This document shows, one piece after another, positions 21,439-29,199 of a stretch of DNA of 64,000 nt; positions within the stretch are counted from its first letter, which is position 1, and the number at the start of each line of letters is the position of its first letter. The DNA lies in assembly GCF_002838835.1 (NCBI RefSeq), contig NZ_NHPP01000006.1, positions 62,001 to 126,000 of the forward strand. Direction: 5' to 3'. The notes under the pieces were generated by a model. The model saw only the letters and a list, made by a program, of their open reading frames with translations. It ran no database searches and was not told where the DNA came from. This DNA is from Siphonobacter sp. SORGH_AS_0500. Lineage in GTDB: Bacteria; Bacteroidota; Bacteroidia; Cytophagales; Spirosomataceae. Position numbers and translations under genes: made by a program.

Positions 21439-21825
21439 TCAGGCTTTCCAGCAGGAACTAATAGAAGTTAATACTTCATTCAGCCGATTAAAATTGTCAG
21501 GTTTGGTGAGGAAATCATCAGCCCCCAGGCGAGCCGCCTTTTCCCGATCCCGCTCATGGTCAGAAGTGGTTAAGATAATGGCTGGAATATGTTTCCATTT
21601 TTCTTTAAGAATCGCCAGGGTTTCAAAGCCATTCATCCGAGGCATATTCAAATCCAGAAAAATCAGAGTGGGTTGCTCGCTAGTGGGAAGTTTTTCCAGG
21701 TGATGAATCAAATCTTCGCCATTCGTAAAAAGCGTAAGCTCGCAGTCTGCGTCAGGGTTTATACCCTGGGTTGCGAAGAAACGGTCATCTTCATCGTCGT
21801 CCGCCAAAAAAACGCGTTGTTTCAT
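21439..21825 (-). CDS. Single-domain response regulator (receiver only)
   Basis: A CheY-like receiver of 128 residues with no output domain. The acidic cluster ADDDEDD (residues 8-14), phospho-acceptor Asp58 in FLDLNMP, Thr at 86-87 in ILTTSDH and Lys108 in LTKPDN are all present, so it should be phosphorylatable. Sequence style (LADDDEDDRFF, RMNGFE) matches the Rcp1-like receivers that take phosphate from hybrid or phytochrome-type kinases in Bacteroidota. No kinase is adjacent. It stands alone between convergent ABC ATPase and FKBP genes. Confidence 0.9.
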   Translation of the reverse strand: MKQRVFLADDDEDDRFFATQGINPDADCELTLFTNGEDLIHHLEKLPTSEQPTLIFLDLNMPRMNGFETLAILKEKWKHIPAIILTTSDHERDREKAARLGADDFLTKPDNFNRLNEVLTSISSCWKA

Positions 21826-21901
21826 AGACTTTACTTAGGGGGCAAAAAAAGGGCCTACTAATTTACGAAAAACGCGGAAGGAAGAGAAGGCCTGAAACAA
21901 A

Positions 21902-21934
21902 AAAATAGCGGAAGCTTTTATTTTCCGCTATTTT
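21902..21934 (-). terminator. Terminator-like hairpin after the FKBP gene
   Basis: AAAATAGCGGAA pairs with TTTCCGCTATTTT around an 8-nt loop; being A/T flanked on both sides it could act in either direction. It lies 24 bp past the FKBP stop codon. Confidence 0.7.
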
Positions 21935-21957
21935 CTGTTCCAGAACTGAGATAGGAA

Positions 21958-22386
21958 TTAGTTAATCCCTACTAATTCAATTTCAAAAACCAGATCCTGC
22001 CCAGCCAAAGGGTGGTTGGCATCTACTGAAATTTTATCATCAGCAACGCTGGTTACGGTTACAGGAACAACCTGACCTTCGCCATCTGCGTGCATATTGA
22101 GTTGCATACCTACTTCAAAAGGAATGTCTTTGGGAAGGTCACTGCGGTTAAACTCAAAAACCAGATTATCATCAGAAGGGCCATAGGCTTCAGCCACAGG
22201 AATGTGAACGGTTTTCTTTTCGCCCACCTGCATTCCGGTGATACCTGAATCGAAACCGGCGATAACCATACCGCTACCCAGCGTGAATTCAAGGGGGTCG
22301 CGACCTTCAGAAGAATCGAAAACAACACCGCTGGTGAGTTTACCTGTGTAGTGAACGCGAACCTTGTCGCCAGATTGAGCTGCCAT
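21958..22386 (-). CDS. FKBP-type peptidyl-prolyl isomerase, SlyD-like
   Basis: Cytoplasmic prolyl isomerase/chaperone of 142 residues. The FKBP half is split as in SlyD: VRVHYTGKLTSGVVFDSS and GSGMVIAGFDSGITGMQVGE near the N-terminus, then an insert-in-flap domain (YGPSDDNLVFEFNRSDLP to ISVDANHPLAGQDL), then the closing strand VFEIELVGIN. NHPLAG is the SlyD hallmark. It lacks the His/Cys-rich metal-binding tail of enterobacterial SlyD. A minus-strand TACCTTTG promoter box is found 147 nt upstream of the ATG. Confidence 0.93.
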   Translation of the reverse strand: MAAQSGDKVRVHYTGKLTSGVVFDSSEGRDPLEFTLGSGMVIAGFDSGITGMQVGEKKTVHIPVAEAYGPSDDNLVFEFNRSDLPKDIPFEVGMQLNMHADGEGQVVPVTVTSVADDKISVDANHPLAGQDLVFEIELVGIN

Positions 22387-22532
22387 GAGACTAGTAATTA
22401 GGGTTTGTATAAAAAAATCAGCCGAAGATGTGCATAATCATGCCCAGTTCAAGCCTGTTGTTGTTTTCTTTTCTATAAAAAAGCTTTTCCAGCCAGGGTA
22501 ACCATAACGCTGTCCAGGCTAGAGGAACGAGG

Positions 22533-22540
22533 CAAAGGTA
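22533..22540 (-). promoter_or_regulatory. Bacteroidota -7 promoter box for the FKBP gene
   Basis: Reads TACCTTTG on the minus strand (TAnnTTTG consensus). No good -33 TTTG lies 19-20 bases upstream, so this rests on the -7 box alone. Confidence 0.45.
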
Positions 22541-22608
22541 GAGGTAAATTTTCATTCCGGCCTTTTGTGATTACTTTTGAGGACCGTAGAAAGTATGAAC
22601 CGCCTTCC

Positions 22609-23933
22609 ATGAAAATCAGAAAATACGCCTTATTAAGCCTGTTGATTCTGGGCCTGGGTGCCTTCCTAACCTCCTGTAAATTAACCCTGGACCCGGCTTT
22701 GGACGCTACGGATGTGCAAATTCAGATCGAACTGGAAGAAAGTCTGAAAAATGCGGGCCTATCTCCGGTAAATACGCAGGTATTACTTCAGGACCGGAAT
22801 GCCGGACAGCAGTGGATGGCCATAACGGATGCTTCGGGGAGAGTCACCTTTCCGGGAGTAGTAGGCGGGGTGTATTCGGTCATTGCCCGGCGACTTGTTC
22901 AAATGCAGGAATATTCAAGTTATACGGGCATTCCCGTTGATCAGGATGTGGTGCTGGTAGATTCGTTGATCAACGTAAATTTTACCGCCAGTAACACGAT
23001 TCCGACAAGGCTTACGCTGAAAGTAAATCCGATGGGGAACTGGGTTATTAAGCAAGTCTATTACGCGGGGTCAGACACCCTAAATGGAGCTGGAATTCGG
23101 GACCAGTTCATTGAAATTTATAATAACTCGAACGCCGAATTATACGCTGACAGTTTGTGTGTAGGCTTATTGCAAGGGGTGCGAAGCCGGAGTATTTCGT
23201 CTGAGTTTCTGGTAGCCGAAACCGGGCAGTATGACTGGAGTAAATCCTTGAATATCCCAGCTGCTTTGAGAGATAAGGCTAATACCGATTATGTCTACGC
23301 TCATACGTTAGTGATGATTCCGGGAAATGGTAGTCAGTATCCCGTCAAGCCCGGAGAAAGTATCATTATTGCTCAAAATGCTCAAAATCATAAAACGGGT
23401 TATGTGGGTCGGGACGGGAAAATGATCCCCACCAAAACCGCAGGCCTGACGGTAGATCTGAGTCAGGCAAATTTTGAATTTTACCGGGGTATTCGTCCTT
23501 CTGACGTGGATAATCCAGCCGTTCCTAATGTTACTATCATCAATGCCAATGCCAGCGATTTGGAAATGGCTCCGCAGGGGCTGGATGCGGTGGTGATTTT
23601 CAAAGCTCCCCAAAACCTTCTGGAGTGGCCCCGAATACCACTGCCTACGGTTCAGACGATTACGGTTAATACACTCTACAATTTCCAGATTCCTACTACT
23701 TATCTGATTGATGGCGTGGAGCTACAGCTTCGTCAACCCAAACGTATCCCCGAAAGGTACCCGTCCGCCTGGATGCTTCTTATAAGTACGTTCCCGGCGG
23801 AGCGTATTCTTCACAATCCATTATTCGAAAAACGGTGAAAACCATCAATACTCGGCGAATATTGGCTACTACCGCAAATTCACAAACTGATTTTGGTTAC
23901 TTCGAAAGAGCCCAGCCTCGTGGGTTTCAGTAA
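22609..23933 (+). CDS. DUF4876 lipoprotein, frameshifted once
   Basis: Starts MKIRKYALLSLLILGLGAF with lipobox LTSC, so it is an exported lipoprotein. The DUF4876 body includes an early beta-sandwich (VNTQVLLQDRNAGQQWMAIT, carboxypeptidase-regulatory-like) and the conserved RDQFIEIYNNSNAELYADSL and YVGRDGKMIPTKTAG stretches. The frame breaks at the GG at 23756-23757; one more G restores KRIPERVPVRLDASYKYVPG and the C-terminus ends in DFGYFERAQPRGFQ at 23933, giving 441 residues. In Bacteroidota, DUF4876 genes usually accompany a TonB-dependent receptor and an outer membrane barrel protein, neither of which is adjacent here. A GTG at 22567 would add 14 residues in front of the signal peptide and is not preferred. 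Confidence 0.8.
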
Positions 23934-23950
23934 GTAAGTCCATTTTATAT

Positions 23951-24262
23951 TCATCATCAGTGTCTGTCATTCCGAGCGAAGAAGCTTATGACCTTTTTCG
24001 AGTTGGTTGGGTCATGCGGTAACTTGACTAAACTAGCCCCGTCGCATTCTACCCAAGGTCTCTTGCTGCGTTCGGAGAACCCCATTCGCAGTCGCTCGGC
24101 TCTAGCTGAGTGACTATCTAGCTCTAGGCCTCTGGCCGGTAGAGGGCGAACCAGTAGGGGATCAGCCAACAATGTTTCCCCAATCAAAACAGACTTGCTA
24201 CCATCGGCCAGAGGCCTACCAGACTAGAGCGTCACTCGCTAGAGCCGAGCGACTGCGAGGGA
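23951..24262. repeat. Structured intergenic repeat, copy B (inverted relative to copy A)
   Basis: Reverse complement of the repeat at 4383-4699, sharing the GTCTGTCATTCCGAGCGAAG end, ATTCTACCCAAGGTCTCTTG, and the 171-bp inverted-repeat core at 24087-24257 with the same outer arms (CGCAGTCGCTCGGCT / AGCCGAGCGACTGCG) and inner arms (AGGCCTCTGGCCG / CGGCCAGAGGCCT). The copies differ by scattered substitutions and small indels, so they are not recent identical duplicates. Gene-free. Confidence 0.85.
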
Positions 24263-24330
24263 CCGGACCAACAAAAGAAACGCCACTGGTGCGAGATTCC
24301 CTCTCGTTCCCACCATACGGCAGTTTCCCG

Positions 24331-24353
24331 CCGCTCGGCTCCAGCCGAGTGAC
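24331..24353. repeat. Solo outer-arm hairpin of the structured repeat
   Basis: CCGCTCGGCTCCAGCCGAGTGAC is nearly the same as the outer arm of copies A and B but lies alone about 70 bp beyond copy B, suggesting a degraded third element. Confidence 0.6.
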
Positions 24354-24387
24354 TACGATATTTCAAATCAAACTAATTCAAACCCAC

Positions 24388-24855
24388 TCAAACTTCCTCA
24401 GCAACAGGAAGTAACTCAGGAAGCTGAACGTTTTTAAGCAACTCTTCTTCGAGCAAAGAAGCCCAGGTTTTCATATATAAAACAACATCTTCCCGAACGT
24501 TATGCCGCATCTGATTTCTCCGTTCCAGAGGAATCAGGGCTTTGATTTTAGGGTCAGAGAGCCGTTCCAGGTGTTGGAGGTCAGAGGTGGTTAAGCCATG
24601 ATTTAATAAATCTGCAATTAGCAAATCCATGGGTAACCCGCTGGTAGGGCAATATTCTTCTATTTGTTCCCGCCAGTCTCCCCGGCCCTGTAATGCAAAT
24701 TCGTGAATATCCGCTTTGGTTAACTGAGTTAATTCCTGAGCGAGGTTACCGCAATTGCAGCAACCCATGTGTCCCCACATATAAGGAGAACCCTGCTGAA
24801 GTTTCTGAGCTGTCCGGCGAAGAGCCGTTAGTAAGCGAAGCGATGCATTGGCCAT
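24388..24855 (-). CDS. Conserved-looking hypothetical protein with CCNCG motif
   Basis: Not recognised by function. 155 residues, soluble, helix-rich, with an unusual YMWGHMGCCNCGNLAQELT segment near residue 25-43 and a lone later Cys in EEYCPTSGLP. The Cys/His set (HMGCCNC plus C) could bind a metal or an Fe-S cluster, but this is inference. The start codon overlaps nothing and the gene is divergent from the S41 peptidase gene. Base and residue usage look like a real gene; the C-terminus ends within a TCAAAC-rich stretch. Confidence 0.65.
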   Translation of the reverse strand: MANASLRLLTALRRTAQKLQQGSPYMWGHMGCCNCGNLAQELTQLTKADIHEFALQGRGDWREQIEEYCPTSGLPMDLLIADLLNHGLTTSDLQHLERLSDPKIKALIPLERRNQMRHNVREDVVLYMKTWASLLEEELLKNVQLPELLPVAEEV

Positions 24856-25059
24856 AGTGCGTTGCTGAAAGTGACTTTAATAAAATTAACAAAAGCCCGG
24901 AATTATATTGCTGAAAATGGGTTACTTTTTGTAAATTCAAAAGGAATTTATTCAATATTGGGGACTTCCTGTTACCTTGTCTACCAGGAAAATACAATAG
25001 TTGAATCAGGGAACGTTACTAAATCATACCTACGGTTTTCTGAAGTATTATTAGGGTGT

Positions 25060-26556
25060 ATGAAAAATATCTTCTGGCTATTTCTTATTCTGCTCAGCAT
25101 TTCAGCCTGTTCCCAAAGAGCCTATACTCCGCAACGAACTTTCGAAGTAAGTCAACTTCAAAAAGACCTGAAGATTATGCGGAAAGGACTCGAGTCGGGA
25201 CATCCGGGTTTGTATTGGTATACCCCAAAAGCCCAACTGGATTCGGCTTTTGACGCTACCGCTCAAGCCATCACGCAACCCATGACGGAGGCAGATTTTC
25301 GTCGACTGCTGGATCCGCTGATTGAAATGGTACACTGCGGTCATACAACCGTTCGGGGTTCTAAAGGCTTCGAACGCTGGCGGAAGCACCATACGCCAAA
25401 CGACTTTCCCCTGAGTGTTTTCGAGGTAGACAACCGAATTTTTATCTCCTCGAATATGAGTAATCAGCCGGAGCTTTATAAAGGCAAAGAAATCGTGAAA
25501 ATCGAAGGCCGTCCGGCATTAGATACCTACCACTCGTTGCGGAAAATCGTGATTTCGGATGGATATAACCAAACGTTTAAGAATACGACTATTCTTAACA
25601 ATTTCCCGATGTATTACCGCTACTGGTACGGTGAAAAAGATAAATATGAGGTGACTATTCTGGACTCGCTGAAGCAGGAGAAAAGTTATTTCGTAGCGTT
25701 AAAGAAAAACGAGAAAAAGGTTAGACCTGCGAACATTCCACTCACACCCACCACGCCCGTTACGGGGCAGGTGCGGCCTCCTGAGCCTGCCATGATTCGA
25801 ATATACGGCAGCAAGAATGCCACATTATCTATTTCCAAACGCGATTCCAGTCTGGCCTTGCTGGACCTGAACACGTTTAGTATGGGTAATTACCGCAAAC
25901 TATACCGGAAGTTATTCCGTGAAATTGAGCGGAATCACATTCAGCATCTGGTTCTCGATTTACGCAACAATGGAGGAGGCAAAGTAGCCGCCAGTAACTT
26001 GCTGATGCGGTATCTGATGCAGGAGCCGTTTCAGGCTTACCGATCCGTAGAAAGTTTACCTATTAAAAAAGAGTACAATCGTTACACCAATGAGCGGGTT
26101 GCCCGAATGATCCTGATGAAGGTAATTTGCAAAAAAATGGACGATGGGCGGCTCGTCATTCGCAGTGCCACGAGAGTGCAAAAGCCTAAGAAAAAACACG
26201 GTTTTCACGGCGACTTATACATCCTTACCAATGGAGGCTCATTCTCTGCTTCTTCTATAACCACGGCCAATCTTCAATTCTGGAAACGGGCCGTGGTAAT
26301 TGGACGAGAAACAGGCGGGGGGCGTAACGGCTGTACGGCCTGGGCCATTCCTTACATGACCTTACCCGAAAGTCAGGTTCGTATTCGAATCCCGCTTTTT
26401 AAGGCTCTAACTGCGGTAACAGATACTAATCAAGGTCGGGGCGTGATGCCCGATTACCCGGTCGCTTTCACTTCGATGGATTTCATGGGTAACCTTGATC
26501 CAGATCTGGAGAAAGTCTATGAGCTGATTCAGAAGACTACACTGGTAAAGAAATAG
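25060..26556 (+). CDS. S41-family peptidase-like lipoprotein
   Basis: C-terminal-processing/tail-specific protease relative. The start MKNIFWLFLILLSISACSQR is a lipoprotein signal with lipobox ISAC; the frame is open upstream to 24862 but that would bury the signal peptide. An N-terminal helical domain (RTFEVSQLQKDLKIMRKGLE, CGHTTVRG) precedes the S41 core, where LVLDLRNNGGGK and LTNGGSFSASS give the catalytic Ser region, and GRETGGGRNG follows. The GVMPDYPV near the end is a typical S41 close. There is no obvious PDZ domain between them. Cleavage target unknown. The 3' end overlaps the convergent acyltransferase gene by 20 bp. Confidence 0.85.
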   Translation: MKNIFWLFLILLSISACSQRAYTPQRTFEVSQLQKDLKIMRKGLESGHPGLYWYTPKAQLDSAFDATAQAITQPMTEADFRRLLDPLIEMVHCGHTTVRGSKGFERWRKHHTPNDFPLSVFEVDNRIFISSNMSNQPELYKGKEIVKIEGRPALDTYHSLRKIVISDGYNQTFKNTTILNNFPMYYRYWYGEKDKYEVTILDSLKQEKSYFVALKKNEKKVRPANIPLTPTTPVTGQVRPPEPAMIRIYGSKNATLSISKRDSSLALLDLNTFSMGNYRKLYRKLFREIERNHIQHLVLDLRNNGGGKVAASNLLMRYLMQEPFQAYRSVESLPIKKEYNRYTNERVARMILMKVICKKMDDGRLVIRSATRVQKPKKKHGFHGDLYILTNGGSFSASSITTANLQFWKRAVVIGRETGGGRNGCTAWAIPYMTLPESQVRIRIPLFKALTAVTDTNQGRGVMPDYPVAFTSMDFMGNLDPDLEKVYELIQKTTLVKK

Positions 26557-27628
26557 GATTCTCGTATATAATAGTTTTTCTACTTTTTAACCTAATCATG
26601 GGTTTTTCAACTATAAACCAAGAGAAATAGGCAAAAGGACTAACAACTATTAGAGATAAAAAAGCAAATAAAGCAACTGAAATTTCTGGTAATAATTGTA
26701 GTAAGATTTGCTGTAGAGGAAAGGAATAAATATAAATACCGTAAGAGAAGTCGCCATATTTGCCGAAATTATTCAGAGATCCCTTGATGAAGGATAGATA
26801 AAAAACTACATAAGGGAGTAACAAATAATTTATTACTCGGCTATAAGGAAAGTCTAAAAAAAGGTTGCTAGCTATAAATAAAACTACAGCAGTAGATCCG
26901 AGATTTTTGGTTATAGGAAATCTGTCCTGATAATACTGAAATAGCATACCCGCCATAAAGTATATAGAAAATTCTATGAAAGGACCGGGAGACATATTTA
27001 GGCTAGGATAGTAATTATTAATTATATCTGTATTCTGAAGTTTTAGATCAAGTACTATCAATAGACAAAAAGTAATAAGCAAAACAAAAGAGGTTCTAAG
27101 TAATTTTAAACGTAAGGCGAAATAGAGTAATAAATAAAAGGTAAATTCATATACTAACGTCCAGAGCGATCCATTGACAATGGGACTATTATTCACTGTA
27201 TCAAAAACTCCGGGTAATCCCTGTTGGGAATGATACAATGAAAGATTTAACAGATACGCATAGGTTTGTGGCTGAGTAAGATAATCTAAAATAGGTAGTC
27301 GCGTTACGGATAAACCGAAAAGAAAAACAGAAATTAGAAGAGCTATACACAATCCGGGAAAGATCCTTAATGCTCTTTTGGTAAGATAATTGACAAAGGA
27401 GCTACTATTGAGAGCACTTTTGAGGATCAGGAATCCGCTGATGATAAAGAAAATCCGTACACCATAAAAGCTAAAGGATAGATGGTTGGCAGTTAGATTT
27501 CGTAGAGGTTCAAGAGAATCTTTATTCTGTAAGTCGTAACTATGAGAAAAGAGTACACCTACCGCCGCGATGAATCGAATAAAATCGAAATTATTTTGAG
27601 TTTTTTTGAAGGTATAGGTTTGATTCAT
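26537..27628 (-). CDS. Acyltransferase 3 family membrane protein (OafA/YrhL-like)
   Basis: Inner-membrane O-acyltransferase that would move acetyl or another acyl group across the membrane to a surface glycan. It begins NNFDFIRFIAAVGVLFSHSYDL with the family His in the first helix, then GVRIFFIISGFLILKSAL and about ten membrane helices over 363 residues, the usual length without an attached SGNH domain. It starts 4 bp after the stop of a secreted SGNH-type hydrolase gene, so they form a two-gene operon; in OatA-like systems these two functions are fused. The stretch 26540-28550 is clearly more AT-rich than its neighbours, suggesting acquisition by transfer. Confidence 0.85.
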   Translation of the reverse strand: MNQTYTFKKTQNNFDFIRFIAAVGVLFSHSYDLQNKDSLEPLRNLTANHLSFSFYGVRIFFIISGFLILKSALNSSSFVNYLTKRALRIFPGLCIALLISVFLFGLSVTRLPILDYLTQPQTYAYLLNLSLYHSQQGLPGVFDTVNNSPIVNGSLWTLVYEFTFYLLLYFALRLKLLRTSFVLLITFCLLIVLDLKLQNTDIINNYYPSLNMSPGPFIEFSIYFMAGMLFQYYQDRFPITKNLGSTAVVLFIASNLFLDFPYSRVINYLLLPYVVFYLSFIKGSLNNFGKYGDFSYGIYIYSFPLQQILLQLLPEISVALFAFLSLIVVSPFAYFSWFIVEKPMIRLKSRKTIIYENPISLPV

Positions 27629-27632
27629 AGGG

Positions 27633-28547
27633 TTAAAAGTAGGGGGTTAATCGTTTATAAATTTCTTCCATACCCCGATCTGAAGGATGAGAAGAGACGG
27701 CTTGGTTTATAAATTGATTATAGGCCGTATTTTTCTGGGTGTTTAGGGAAGTTAGCTCTATGTAGCAGTACCCTTTCCGCTTACAAACCCTTTCTATGGC
27801 GGAGCTTGCTTCCCATCGTTCCCAAAAACTTCCTGTGCAAATTACCTTTCCCTGAAAATCAAAACTGGTCAGGTAAGCTATTAACTTCTCGAAATGAACC
27901 TCAAATTGCCGTTCATTTACTTTTTTATCTTCGACGTTATCACCAATCCTTACAATTATTAAATCAGGTTTGAAAGCTAATTCATTATTAAATAAATTCC
28001 AATCAAAATTATCACCATAATTAACTTCGAAAGAACTCCCTTTATTAGTCACTAGAAACTGGGTAGTTGAATTCCTGCTAGACAGATACTTTTTTACTAA
28101 AGAAACATAATCTTTATCAGCAGCAGAAGCAGCCATTCCCCAATCGCCTTTCCAGCCTATTTCTGGAGCTGGACTATGGCGAGTAATGCTATTGCCAATG
28201 ATAAGTACTTTTTCAAAATTGAGTGTGTAACTATTGGTAGCTGTTGTAGATACATTTTTATCAATTCTATTACGTACCTGAATATTCACGGAACTTTCCA
28301 ATTGCACACTATCTCCCGTTTGCCAGCTTTTTCCATTATCTAATGAATATTCTAGAATGGCATTCGTTTGATTAGACTGAAAATGTACAGTGGTTTTATA
28401 GGGCACTAGTCCTGAGCCTGGAGATAAAGTTGGTGTTAAAATAGTCTGATCAACAAAAACATCTTCCTTATTTTTGCATTCACTTAATGCAAGGGCTAGA
28501 GTTATGATACTTAGGTATAGAAAGATAATCTTCAAAATCGATTGCAT
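27633..28547 (-). CDS. Exported SGNH/GDSL-type hydrolase with N-terminal Ig-like domain
   Basis: An N-terminal hydrophobic signal (ILKIIFLYLSIITLALALSEC) precedes a chitobiase/Fn3-like beta domain of about 75 residues (VHFQSNQTNAILEYSLDNGK). The second half is SGNH-like: VLIIGNSITRH (block I with nucleophile Ser), KPDLIIVRIGDNVED and a C-terminal SHPSDRGMEEIYKRL carrying the His of the last block; the usual Gly of block II is hard to place. It is predicted to act in the periplasm or on the surface on esterified glycans. It pairs with the acyltransferase gene 4 bp downstream. Whether the Cys after ALSE is lipidated is unclear. Confidence 0.7.
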   Translation of the reverse strand: MQSILKIIFLYLSIITLALALSECKNKEDVFVDQTILTPTLSPGSGLVPYKTTVHFQSNQTNAILEYSLDNGKSWQTGDSVQLESSVNIQVRNRIDKNVSTTATNSYTLNFEKVLIIGNSITRHSPAPEIGWKGDWGMAASAADKDYVSLVKKYLSSRNSTTQFLVTNKGSSFEVNYGDNFDWNLFNNELAFKPDLIIVRIGDNVEDKKVNERQFEVHFEKLIAYLTSFDFQGKVICTGSFWERWEASSAIERVCKRKGYCYIELTSLNTQKNTAYNQFINQAVSSHPSDRGMEEIYKRLTPYF

Positions 28548-28620
28548 ATCGTAAGAATTTTGATTGAATATCAGAAGGTTATAGAACAGTAACTAATAAG
28601 CGGACACTAAATTAAAAAAT

Positions 28621-28663
28621 AAAAAACTCCCTTCAATGAGCTAACATTAGAGGGAGTTTTTTT
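28621..28663 (-). terminator. Terminator-like hairpin between DUF6702 and SGNH genes
   Basis: AAAAAACTCCCT pairs with AGGGAGTTTTTTT across an 18-nt loop; the A/T tracts on both sides allow activity on either strand. It follows the DUF6702 stop on the minus strand by about 15 bp. Confidence 0.7.
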
Positions 28664-28677
28664 ATTTAATCCGTATT

Positions 28678-29196
28678 TTACTCAATTACCCGAACAGGCA
28701 CTTTCTCATTGAATAGAAAATACTTCTTATCGCCGTTAAAATTCAGATTAACGATGTTCTGCTGATCATCGAAAACGTCGGTTAAGGCCGATTGCTGAAG
28801 CTTACAACCTTTGATTGGATCGCTGAAGGGCATTTCGATGAATACCCAGGTGGCATCCATTTCATTCTGCTTGCCAACGTACTGATAAGGTTTGATAACT
28901 CCCGCTGCGTTGGTAAACTTGTAATGTTTCCGAACGTAGGCTTCAACTAACTTGTCGTTCGCATCTTTATCCAGAATACGAATTTTTGGACCTTTATTAC
29001 CCCGATTCAAAGCCGTTTCCAGATCGTCGGTAAAGAGCTTGATCTCTACTTCAAAAGCTTTGTTTTTCGGATTATAACGCATTTCAGTCAGGCTATTATG
29101 AAAATCATGCTTGCCCGAATCAAAAGCGGTAATCCCCGAAAACCCAATGACCAGCAGGGAATAAATCAGCCAATGGTTTAGCTTACTCACCATCAT
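28678..29196 (-). CDS. DUF6702 family protein
   Basis: A 172-residue exported protein with an N-terminal signal/anchor (LIYSLLVIGFSGITAFDSG) followed by the DUF6702-style HDFHNSLTEMRYNPKNKAFE and VEIKLFTDDLETAL strands. The family is widespread in Bacteroidota, often beside peptidase genes; its role is unknown. Here it begins 3 bp after the stop of rseP and is very likely translated from the same mRNA. It ends before a hairpin terminator. Confidence 0.75.
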   Translation of the reverse strand: MMVSKLNHWLIYSLLVIGFSGITAFDSGKHDFHNSLTEMRYNPKNKAFEVEIKLFTDDLETALNRGNKGPKIRILDKDANDKLVEAYVRKHYKFTNAAGVIKPYQYVGKQNEMDATWVFIEMPFSDPIKGCKLQQSALTDVFDDQQNIVNLNFNGDKKYFLFNEKVPVRVIE

Positions 29197-29199
29197 CTA

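Noticed and set aside
23957-24187. Minus-strand 76-codon open frame within repeat copy B
   Set aside because: It lies wholly in the repeat; the matching region of copy A is not open in the same way, and the residues look like translated palindromes.
24862-25059. Upstream extension of the S41 peptidase
   Set aside because: The added 66 residues precede a clear lipoprotein signal peptide.
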